A stretch of 5,531 nucleotides of DNA from Candidatus Cloacimonadota bacterium (GTDB taxonomy: Bacteria; Cloacimonadota; Cloacimonadia; Cloacimonadales; TCS61): NCBI GenBank assembly GCA_016931665.1, contig JAFGEH010000203.1, positions 1 to 5,531 of the forward strand, given 5' to 3'. Both the position numbers and the translations under genes were made by a program. Shown in pieces: positions 1-5,531 of the stretch (the stretch's first letter is position 1; each line of letters begins with the position of its first letter). Below the pieces are notes generated by a model. It made no database searches and had not been told where the DNA came from. It saw only the letters and a program-made list of their open reading frames with translations.

Positions 1-725
1 AGTTGCGATTGATAGAAGAGTTCCAGTGCTTTCAATCTGACCGGCAGGATCGGATGCGATTCCTGGCTGAGTTCGGAAAGGTAATCGCTGTCGAGCAGGT
101 CGTTGAGTTGGGACATCAATTCCTCCAGGTTGAAATTAAGATTACGTTCGGTGAGTCCGTAAGTAATTTTCAGCAGGGCTTGCACAGAAGTTTCGTAGTT
201 GCCGCAGGCGATCAGCCCCGTACGGTCGCAGCTGATCTCGGCTTTCTTCTGCCAGGTGAGGAATTTCTTCTCGGCCAGAATAGGCAGGAAGGTAGCCCTG
301 GCCTGTCCGGGATTATAAAGCAGCAATAGCCGGTTATGATCATATATGATATGGCCGAGTTCATGTCCCAGTACGAAACGGATCTCTTCATCGTTGAAAT
401 TTTCCAACAGGGCGGAAGTGAAGACTACACTGATATTTTCCTGCAATTTGAAGGCAAAAGCGTTGTAGCTTAGATCATTAAGAGAAAAAAATTCAATGGT
501 TTCCGGCAACTTGAAAATTTCTTTCACTTCCTGGATGATCTTGTTGATACGGGGCGCGATAAGGGGCGTGAGGCGCACAGAATTAGCCAGCAGCTGGTCA
601 CGGTATGTGTTATGTTCCTTGAGGATTTCTTCGTGGGATTCCACGATCTGCCGGACTTTATAAACCTCATAGAGTTCGACCGTGTCTTCCAGATCGCCCT
701 TATATCTTATCTTCTGCAAATCCAT
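1..725 (-). CDS. M48-family zinc metallopeptidase, C-terminus beyond the window
   Basis: Translating the minus strand from ATG at 725-723 gives an open frame of 241 full codons that leaves the window at base 1 without a stop. Seen: HELGH at residues 121-125 within FVLGHELGHIIYDH, a downstream AEISCDRTGLIAC (Glu163 as likely third zinc ligand, Asp167 conserved) and SHPILPVRLKALELF (His224-Pro225). This order, HExxH, then ExxxD about 40 residues later, then an HP..R..AL segment, is the M48 signature (HtpX/Ste24/BepA superfamily, COG0501). No signal peptide or membrane span is visible in the first 120 residues, which look helical and charged, so I infer a soluble cytosolic member rather than an HtpX-like membrane protease. 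Zinc-dependent endopeptidase activity is expected; the substrate is unknown. The start is set by GGGGAGG four bases upstream. It is transcribed away from the M1 peptidase gene. Family call is firm; subfamily is open. Confidence 0.93.
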   Translation of the reverse strand, partial: MDLQKIRYKGDLEDTVELYEVYKVRQIVESHEEILKEHNTYRDQLLANSVRLTPLIAPRINKIIQEVKEIFKLPETIEFFSLNDLSYNAFAFKLQENISVVFTSALLENFNDEEIRFVLGHELGHIIYDHNRLLLLYNPGQARATFLPILAEKKFLTWQKKAEISCDRTGLIACGNYETSVQALLKITYGLTERNLNFNLEELMSQLNDLLDSDYLSELSQESHPILPVRLKALELFYQSQ

Positions 726-729
726 GTAT

Positions 730-736
730 CCTCCCC
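730..736 (-). promoter_or_regulatory. Ribosome binding site of the M48 gene
   Basis: Read on the minus strand this is GGGGAGG, followed by four bases (atac) and the ATG at 725. It decides the start of the M48 reading frame. The four-base spacing equals that of the other two genes. Confidence 0.8.
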
Positions 737-750
737 GAAAATTTCAATTT

Positions 751-764
751 CTGTTTGAAAACAG
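751..764. repeat. 14-bp palindrome, possible operator upstream of the M48 gene
   Basis: CTGTTT GA AAACAG is a perfect 6-bp inverted repeat with a 2-base centre. It sits 26 bases before the M48 start codon and would overlap the -10 position implied by the minus-strand TTGACT at 786-781, a typical place for a repressor site. A 6-bp arm can arise by chance and no regulator gene is visible in the window, so the role is a guess. Confidence 0.3.
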
Positions 765-814
765 CGATTTTCTGCAGGAAAGTCAAGTTTTATTCATAAC
801 CAGTTAAAAAAGGT

Positions 815-844
815 TTGACTCTCTGGTAATTCTTTAGCTAAATC
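815..844 (+). promoter_or_regulatory. Tentative promoter of the M1 peptidase gene
   Basis: TTGACT at 815-820 matches five of six -35 bases. With a 17-18 base spacer the -10 would be CTAAAT or TAAATC, each matching only three of six bases. The stretch TTGACTCTCTGG resembles TTGACTCTGG in the better promoter at 3960, which raises the chance that it is real. Placement of the -10 is uncertain. Confidence 0.35.
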
Positions 845-853
845 ATTTCTGGC

Positions 854-859
854 AGGAGG
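854..859 (+). promoter_or_regulatory. Ribosome binding site of the M1 peptidase gene
   Basis: A perfect AGGAGG lies four bases before ATG 864. It supports this start, which also places a hydrophobic signal peptide at the exact N-terminus; the next in-frame ATG (residue 4) is less well spaced. Confidence 0.85.
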
Positions 860-863
860 CGAT

Positions 864-3815
864 ATGAAGAATATGCTAATTATTTTGACCGTAATAGCCG
901 GGAGCTGGTTGATCCTGGCTGCCAGTCCTTATCCGGATTTTGCCGGTATAATCAGCAGGAGCAACCAGGCTCTGGAGGAACAGGCAGCATTGTATAACCA
1001 GCTGGCCTCTGTCATCCAGGAAGACGGCCGGGAGATGGAAAATTATGATGTAACCTATTATGGTATAAACATAGACATAGATTTCGAGTCTCATTACATT
1101 GATGGCTTGATCATTCTGCACGTCCTGATTCTGGAGGACGGGGTAACTGAAGTGCAGCTTCACCTTACAGATGATCTGGAGGTTTCAGGCATAAATTCAA
1201 ACGGAGATGCCCTGGACTTCACCCATCAGAACGGGCTGATTTTCATAGATCCGGGCAGTATCCTGAACAGTGGTATGGCAATCGAATTTGAGATCGCCTA
1301 TCACGGCTACCCGGTAAACCGTCTGAATGATGGCATGAAATTCCTCAGTCATGGCGGTGTACCCGTAGTGTTTACCATGGTCTCACCGCGGGGTGCACGT
1401 AAATGGTGGCCCTGCAAGGATACGCCCCTGGATAAACCGGATTCACTCGATTTATGGATAACTTACCCGGAGCAGTATATCAGCGCTTCTAATGGCCTGC
1501 AGCTGGCTCAGGTGGATAATGGGGACGGCACCCGCACCGACTGGTGGCATGAATCCTATCCCATTGCCACCTACCTGACTTCGCTGGCTATCACCAATTA
1601 TCAGATATATTCGGATGTCTTCAGCTACCAGGATCAGCAGATGAATGTTGATAACTATATCTATCCCGAGCAGTCAGCTGTGAGCATGGCGTTATTCAGC
1701 GAAACACCTGCCATGCTGGATTTCTTCTCTGCAATTTACGGCCCCTATCCGTTCCTTTCGGAAAAATACGGCCATGCAGTCTGTACCAACCTGGGGGCGC
1801 TGGCCATGGAGCATCAGACCTGCACTTCCTTCGACAGCGGCTATATCACCGATGAAGGGGCTGCTTATACAGTGGCTCATGAACTGGCTCATCAATGGGC
1901 AGGTGACTGCGTGACAATCGGTTCCTGGGCGCATGTCTGGCTCAAGGAAGGATTCGCCCGGTACAGCGAAGCTCTCTGGGCGGAAAACCTCTATGGGGCA
2001 GAGGGGCTGCATAACTATATGAATAACCTGGATACCGGCAGTGCTCTTGACCCAGCCCTCTACCGCGATCCGGATGGCCAGCCGGGAGATATCTTCAATA
2101 TAGTAATCTATTCCAAAGGTGCCTGGACACAGCACATGCTGCGGGGCGTGCTGGGAGATACTGCCTATTTTGCCGGGGTCATCAGTTTAATGACTGATCC
2201 GGATTTCCGATACGGTAATTTTCTCACAGCGGACCTGGAAGCGGTGATGAGTGCTGCCAGCGGTATGGAACTGGACTGGTTTTTTGATTCGTGGTTCTAT
2301 CAGGAAGGGCGCCCCAGCTATAAATATGCGCTGTACACTGCAGCCGAGGATCAGCAACCTCTGCTCACTCTGGCTTCCCTGCCTTATCAGATCGGTTATT
2401 TTCCCATGTTTATACCCTACGATTACAATAATTATTCAGACAGGTTATTTGCCGAAGGCGGCTTTAACTATTTCGTTCTGCCTGTTACCGGCAACGTTCA
2501 GGATATCCAGTTCGATCCGGACAACTGGGTACTTGACTATGGTTTCAGCGAACAGGTACCGGTTCTGGATGACATCATTACCCGGGAAGGCCACATCGGA
2601 CTTACCTGGTCCGGATTCTTTGATCCTGCTATTGCGGGATTCAACATCTACCGCAGCGAGAACCAGGGGGAATTTCTGTTGGTGAATGAGCAGCCGGTGA
2701 CCGGTACTTTCTACTTTGATCAAGATCTTGATCCGGGCAGCAGTTACCGTTACAAAATTGCAGCGGTGCGGGAAGGGATTTTCCAGAGTAAATTCTCCAA
2801 TATCATAACTGCTGAACCGATAACCTATTCATTTGATGAAGGGATCCTGCTGGTAGATAATACCGGTGATTTCACTAATCCAACTTTCCCCAGCGATGAA
2901 GAAGTGGACGATTTCTATCATTATCTGCTGACCGGATTTAATTACTCGGATTGGGATATTGCTACCCTGGGTGAACCGCCGCTTACGGAATTAGCCCTTT
3001 ATTCAACTGTGATCTGGCATAATGACGATATATTGTTCAATGCCCTGACCGACAATTTCTACCGGATCAAGAATTATCTGACTGCCGGGGGCAGGCTGCT
3101 GCTCTCCACCTGCCGCAGTCTGGGTAATATCCCCGCTGAAGACCTGGAAACATTCCTCGGGATCAGCAGTTACAGCATCAACAACAATGTGGATTTCATA
3201 GGTGCTACCGGGTTGGGGGATTATCCGGATGTTTTCCTCGATATGAATAAAATTCCCATGCCTACCTGGAATAATGCCTTTGCCTATGTTTATGGCTTTG
3301 CCTCGGAAGTAGGAGCGGAGACCATATACCTGTTTGATGCCCTGAGTGATGATCCTCTCTGGGAAAATCAGCCCTGTGCTCTTCATTACTCCGATCCCTT
3401 TCAGGCAATCGTGCTGGGATTTCCTCTTTTTTTCATGCAAGAAGCGTCTGCCCGTGAACTGATGCTGATAGCCCTGGACGATCTGGGCGAGTTTACCCCG
3501 GCCGAAACAGGGATTGCCTCCGCTAATTCCGCTATGATAATTTATCCGAATCCTTTCAACGCCATAGCCCGGATCGACTTCCTATTGCCACGAACAGGAT
3601 CTTTGTCGAACAGCCGGCCCGAGTTATTGATCTATAACCTGCGGGGACAGCTGGTCAGGAATCTGCCATTGGATAATAATCTGAATCCCGGGTGGCATTC
3701 CCTGACCTGGTACGGTGATGACAAATCCGGCAGAAAGGTAAGCAGCGGGATTTATCTCTGCAGATTGTCCCTGGGAAATATCAGCTACACCCGCAAAATG
3801 GTCCTTCTGCAGTAA
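864..3815 (+). CDS. Secreted M1-family aminopeptidase with FN3, GATase-like and C-terminal sorting domains
   Basis: A complete 983-residue zinc aminopeptidase, expected to remove N-terminal residues from peptides outside the cytoplasm. Residues 1 to about 20 form a signal peptide (one Lys, hydrophobic core, LAAS cleavage region). About 57-250 is the M1 N-terminal beta domain, starting at YDVTYYGINIDID and including KWWPCKD (180-186). The substrate-binding GAMEN loop is the variant GALAMEHQ (311-318). Zinc site: HELAH (339-343) and Glu362, the exact H-x18-E spacing of M1. Tyr416 in IYSKGAW matches the transition-state Tyr (Tyr383 of LTA4 hydrolase). The catalytic unit ends near 484 (DWFFDSWFYQEGRP). 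Then follow a beta-rich piece ending DPDNWVLDY (551-559), an FN3-like domain (about 566-655), a GATase1-like alpha/beta domain (about 659-877, opening ILLVDN) and a sorting domain (about 888-983: YPNPFN at 894-899, SSGIY, RKMVLLQ end). All catalytic residues are present. Natural substrates are unknown. Whether it is released or surface-anchored cannot be seen. Confidence 0.95.
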   Translation: MKNMLIILTVIAGSWLILAASPYPDFAGIISRSNQALEEQAALYNQLASVIQEDGREMENYDVTYYGINIDIDFESHYIDGLIILHVLILEDGVTEVQLHLTDDLEVSGINSNGDALDFTHQNGLIFIDPGSILNSGMAIEFEIAYHGYPVNRLNDGMKFLSHGGVPVVFTMVSPRGARKWWPCKDTPLDKPDSLDLWITYPEQYISASNGLQLAQVDNGDGTRTDWWHESYPIATYLTSLAITNYQIYSDVFSYQDQQMNVDNYIYPEQSAVSMALFSETPAMLDFFSAIYGPYPFLSEKYGHAVCTNLGALAMEHQTCTSFDSGYITDEGAAYTVAHELAHQWAGDCVTIGSWAHVWLKEGFARYSEALWAENLYGAEGLHNYMNNLDTGSALDPALYRDPDGQPGDIFNIVIYSKGAWTQHMLRGVLGDTAYFAGVISLMTDPDFRYGNFLTADLEAVMSAASGMELDWFFDSWFYQEGRPSYKYALYTAAEDQQPLLTLASLPYQIGYFPMFIPYDYNNYSDRLFAEGGFNYFVLPVTGNVQDIQFDPDNWVLDYGFSEQVPVLDDIITREGHIGLTWSGFFDPAIAGFNIYRSENQGEFLLVNEQPVTGTFYFDQDLDPGSSYRYKIAAVREGIFQSKFSNIITAEPITYSFDEGILLVDNTGDFTNPTFPSDEEVDDFYHYLLTGFNYSDWDIATLGEPPLTELALYSTVIWHNDDILFNALTDNFYRIKNYLTAGGRLLLSTCRSLGNIPAEDLETFLGISSYSINNNVDFIGATGLGDYPDVFLDMNKIPMPTWNNAFAYVYGFASEVGAETIYLFDALSDDPLWENQPCALHYSDPFQAIVLGFPLFFMQEASARELMLIALDDLGEFTPAETGIASANSAMIIYPNPFNAIARIDFLLPRTGSLSNSRPELLIYNLRGQLVRNLPLDNNLNPGWHSLTWYGDDKSGRKVSSGIYLCRLSLGNISYTRKMVLLQ

Positions 3816-3817
3816 TG

Positions 3818-3833
3818 GGGCACAGTATTGCCC
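3818..3833 (+). terminator. Weak hairpin right after the M1 stop codon
   Basis: GGGCA (3818-3822) and TGCCC (3829-3833) form a 5-bp stem with a 6-base loop, three bases after the stop codon. No T-run follows, so it is not a standard intrinsic terminator. It may act as a 3'-end stabiliser or be chance. Confidence 0.2.
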
Positions 3834-3959
3834 ACGAGACAGATTGTAGAAAGAAATCCGCAATCCCGGGCGAACCCAGACCAGATTTGAATGATTCCCA
3901 AACTCGGCTAAATCGTAAATTATCTTTTAATGCAGTTTTAGCTGGTATGGAAAAAAATA

Positions 3960-3987
3960 TTGACTCTGGATTTTCTATTGCAATAAT
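3960..3987 (+). promoter_or_regulatory. Sigma70-like promoter of the downstream secreted-protein gene
   Basis: TTGACT (3960-3965), a 16-base spacer and AATAAT (3982-3987) each match five of six consensus bases. Transcription would start near 3994, leaving a short leader of about 20 bases that contains the AGGAGG. This suggests the gene can be transcribed on its own and not only by read-through from the M1 gene. Confidence 0.6.
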
Positions 3988-4004
3988 AACAATAAATTCT
4001 GCAT

Positions 4005-4010
4005 AGGAGG
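4005..4010 (+). promoter_or_regulatory. Ribosome binding site of the downstream secreted-protein gene
   Basis: A perfect AGGAGG lies four A residues before ATG 4015. It fixes the start of a frame that is otherwise open to the window end, and places a clear signal peptide at the N-terminus. Confidence 0.85.
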
Positions 4011-4014
4011 AAAA

Positions 4015-5531
4015 ATGCGTAGTAAACTGGTCATTTTTTTAATGTTGATGTTCCTTGTTTATCTGGCAACAGCTGATACAGCTCAGCCAGCTAAAAGTTC
4101 AGTGGATTTTGAGTTCAAAGGTTACGTGCAAACTCAGGCTCCCGGAGCAGTGAGGGAGCAGGATCCCCCACCCACTTATGAATTTATCCTGAATGGCGCC
4201 GGGGATGCTACCACCTATCTTTATGATTCCTACTATGACTACATGCCTTACAGTTACAACGGATTCAATGTGCATAAACAACCCGAGATCTCTTTACCCT
4301 ATGGCTATTCCGCCGGAGGCTTTTATATCAGTTATCATGTATCCGAGACTACCAATACCGGCACTGACCGCCGGGCCTGGAACAGCTATCTGAATCCGGA
4401 CGGCACACTGCTCAGCAGCACTGCTACCAATCAGTACAGTGTTATCAGGGAAGGATATACATCCAGTGATATCGATCCTGTTACGGCTGATCCTTTCTTT
4501 GCCTGGCACTCCGTTGTGGAAACCGATGGTTCCTATGACTGTTCCATGACCTACGATAATTTTCACCTGACAGGCTCCACCGGCTATTGGAAACAGCCAT
4601 TTATCCTGTTCGATAATCCGGAAGTTGCCGAACCTTACACCGGCCATCTGGATGAGTATATCTGGCCGGTCATCATGATCGGTGATTCACCTCTGGAGGG
4701 ACACCGTCGGATCCACGGTTATGCTAACGGCTACACCACCAACAGCGCTGGACATTACATGTATAACAGCGTTTACGGCTATGCCGATTTCAATGCGGAC
4801 AGTCTGCTCTATGAATCCAATCTGTCCTGGACTTATAAAACCTTCCCCTTTATGGATGAACAGCATTATAATGATCTGGAACGTGTGAACAAGGACATGA
4901 TTGTTAGAGGAAACCTGGTAGCTTTCTTCGGAGACTATGGCGACACTCTGTTCTGTCATCTGAGTGAAGATTACGGTGAAACCTTCACCCTTCACACTCA
5001 GGAATGGAACTATCCGGTCGAGAACCCGATCGGGACCAACGGTGAATATTACTGGTACGATGATGACACTGTCACTCCTTCGGTGATGACTATGGTTCCC
5101 AGCAGTGATGGTTCTCATTATAACGGGGTACTCACTAAAGATGATTCCAGGATAGTCTGGATGACCGGTATCAATATCAACAGCCTGGAGAATATCAGCC
5201 AGGATCTTTATATGGCAGCTTTTTTCTATCCCAAAGTCTTCTGGTTCGATCTTAATACTCATACCTTTGATTTCTACTGCATGGATCTGCAGGGTGTGGA
5301 TCCGGCTGACGACCAGCCCTGCATTCCCTGGGATCTGGATGAAGACGGTGAAGTTGACGAGTATTATGATGATGGCGGAGTATATGTTCCCCTCAGTATG
5401 AGCAGCTATTTCTTCGGTACCGACCAGGGTTACCAGGATTCATTTTTCCATGAAAGTGCTTTCCACATGGCCGCTAATGGTGATTATCTGGTGGTGATCT
5501 GGCAGGATTGTAAGAAACACCGCTGGGCTCA
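4015..5531 (+). CDS. Secreted Tyr/Asp-rich protein, possibly beta-propeller, C-terminus beyond the window
   Basis: Open from ATG 4015 to the window end (505 full codons, no stop). Residues 1-20 are a signal peptide: Arg2/Lys4, a hydrophobic core and an ATA (18-20) cleavage site before Asp21. The mature part is rich in Tyr, Asp, Trp and Gly with alternating short strands. Residues 68-81 hold seven Tyr in fourteen positions. SEDYGETF (317-324) fits the Asp-box pattern S-x-D-x-G-x-T-F/W of sialidase-type beta-propellers, and repeated strand-like segments such as GNLVAFFGDYGDTLFCHL and GDYLVVIWQD would suit blades. DLDEDGEVDEYY (440-451) looks like a calcium loop (DxDxDGxxD, EF-hand or dockerin type), though Tyr replaces the usual Glu at position 12. 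I do not recognise an enzyme active site and cannot name a function. A C-terminal sorting domain like that of the neighbour would be expected past base 5531. The only frames on the opposite strand are shadows. Confidence 0.88.
   Translation, partial: MRSKLVIFLMLMFLVYLATADTAQPAKSSVDFEFKGYVQTQAPGAVREQDPPPTYEFILNGAGDATTYLYDSYYDYMPYSYNGFNVHKQPEISLPYGYSAGGFYISYHVSETTNTGTDRRAWNSYLNPDGTLLSSTATNQYSVIREGYTSSDIDPVTADPFFAWHSVVETDGSYDCSMTYDNFHLTGSTGYWKQPFILFDNPEVAEPYTGHLDEYIWPVIMIGDSPLEGHRRIHGYANGYTTNSAGHYMYNSVYGYADFNADSLLYESNLSWTYKTFPFMDEQHYNDLERVNKDMIVRGNLVAFFGDYGDTLFCHLSEDYGETFTLHTQEWNYPVENPIGTNGEYYWYDDDTVTPSVMTMVPSSDGSHYNGVLTKDDSRIVWMTGININSLENISQDLYMAAFFYPKVFWFDLNTHTFDFYCMDLQGVDPADDQPCIPWDLDEDGEVDEYYDDGGVYVPLSMSSYFFGTDQGYQDSFFHESAFHMAANGDYLVVIWQDCKKHRWA

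Larger units (their letters stand above)
726..863. promoter_or_regulatory. Divergent intergenic promoter region (M48 gene / M1 peptidase gene)
   Basis: This 138-base, A/T-rich gap separates two genes pointing away from each other, so promoters for both must lie here or within the opposite gene. TTGACT occurs on the plus strand at 815-820 and on the minus strand at 786-781, facing outward with 28 bases between them, as back-to-back -35 boxes would. The matching -10 boxes are poor: CTAAAT (838-843) or TAAATC (839-844) for the plus gene, and nothing better than TGTTTT (763-758) for the minus gene. The -35 assignments are therefore tentative, and the lineage may use a different -10 consensus. Confidence 0.45.
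3816..4014. other. Intergenic region between the M1 gene and the next secreted-protein gene
   Basis: About 200 bases without a convincing gene. A 63-codon frame opens at 3815, overlapping the M1 stop codon, but has no ribosome binding site of its own and no recognisable sequence, so I treat it as chance. The region holds a weak hairpin just after the stop and a promoter and ribosome binding site for the downstream gene; the middle (about 3840-3950) shows nothing I recognise. Confidence 0.7.

Noticed and set aside
3..329. Plus-strand open frame of 108 codons
   Set aside because: It lies antisense to the well-supported M48 gene, has no ribosome binding site and no recognisable protein features.
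1692..2135. 147-codon minus-strand frame inside the M1 gene
   Set aside because: It overlaps the coding of the zinc site of the M1 peptidase and shows no independent signal.
3426..3433. T-run in the M1 gene as a possible slippage or frameshift site
   Set aside because: The frame continues unbroken through it into a full sorting domain, and no alternative frame product looks meaningful.
3817..3834. Intrinsic terminator after the M1 gene
   Set aside because: The stem is only 5 bp and has no following T-run; kept only as a low-confidence hairpin.
3815..4006. 63-codon plus-strand frame overlapping the M1 stop codon
   Set aside because: The ATG overlaps the stop as in translational coupling, but no Shine-Dalgarno precedes it, the peptide has no recognisable features, and it runs across the promoter of the next gene.
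4687..5262. 191-codon minus-strand frame
   Set aside because: It is antisense to the secreted-protein gene, whose start, signal peptide and frame are far better supported; its Ile/Val-rich translation is a typical shadow of Asp/Tyr codons.

Overview
The window carries three protein-coding genes, two of them cut by the window edges, and shows no RNA genes, mobile elements or CRISPR arrays. The most telling signals about the host are a secreted M1 peptidase ending in a YPNPFN-type C-terminal sorting domain (T9SS/Por type A or FlgD-like family) and a large Tyr/Asp-rich secreted protein next to it. These point to a Gram-negative bacterium of the FCB superphylum. My best guess, from the feel of the proteins rather than any search, is a Candidatus Cloacimonadota-like or similar uncultured lineage. 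Base composition is moderate and all genes use ATG starts with strong GGAGG-type ribosome binding sites.

Layout. Bases 1-725 (minus strand) hold the first ~241 codons of a cytosolic-looking M48 metallopeptidase, whose C-terminus lies beyond base 1. This gene is absent from a simple ORF list because it has no stop within the window. Bases 726-863 are a divergent promoter region with two oppositely oriented TTGACT hexamers and a small palindrome. Bases 864-3815 (plus) encode a complete 983-residue secreted M1-family aminopeptidase. It has all zinc and catalytic residues, followed by a fibronectin III-like domain, a glutamine-amidotransferase-like (GATase1-like) fold and a C-terminal sorting domain. 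Bases 3816-4014 are non-coding, with a weak hairpin just after the stop and a good sigma70-like promoter (TTGACT, 16 bp, AATAAT). Bases 4015-5531 (plus) encode the N-terminal ~505 residues of a secreted protein with an Asp-box and a calcium-loop-like motif. I read it as a beta-propeller-like surface protein; it too was missed by a simple ORF list because it runs off the window.

How they fit together. The M1 peptidase would trim peptides outside the cytoplasm, either released or anchored at the cell surface, in an organism that probably lives on protein or peptide breakdown. The downstream secreted protein has its own promoter and need not be cotranscribed. The M48 gene is divergent, lacks a signal peptide and is probably a housekeeping or quality-control protease; its link to the others is only positional. 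I see no clear evidence of a new multi-gene system. The most unusual items are the multi-domain architecture of the M1 protein and the uncharacterised Tyr/Asp-rich secreted protein.
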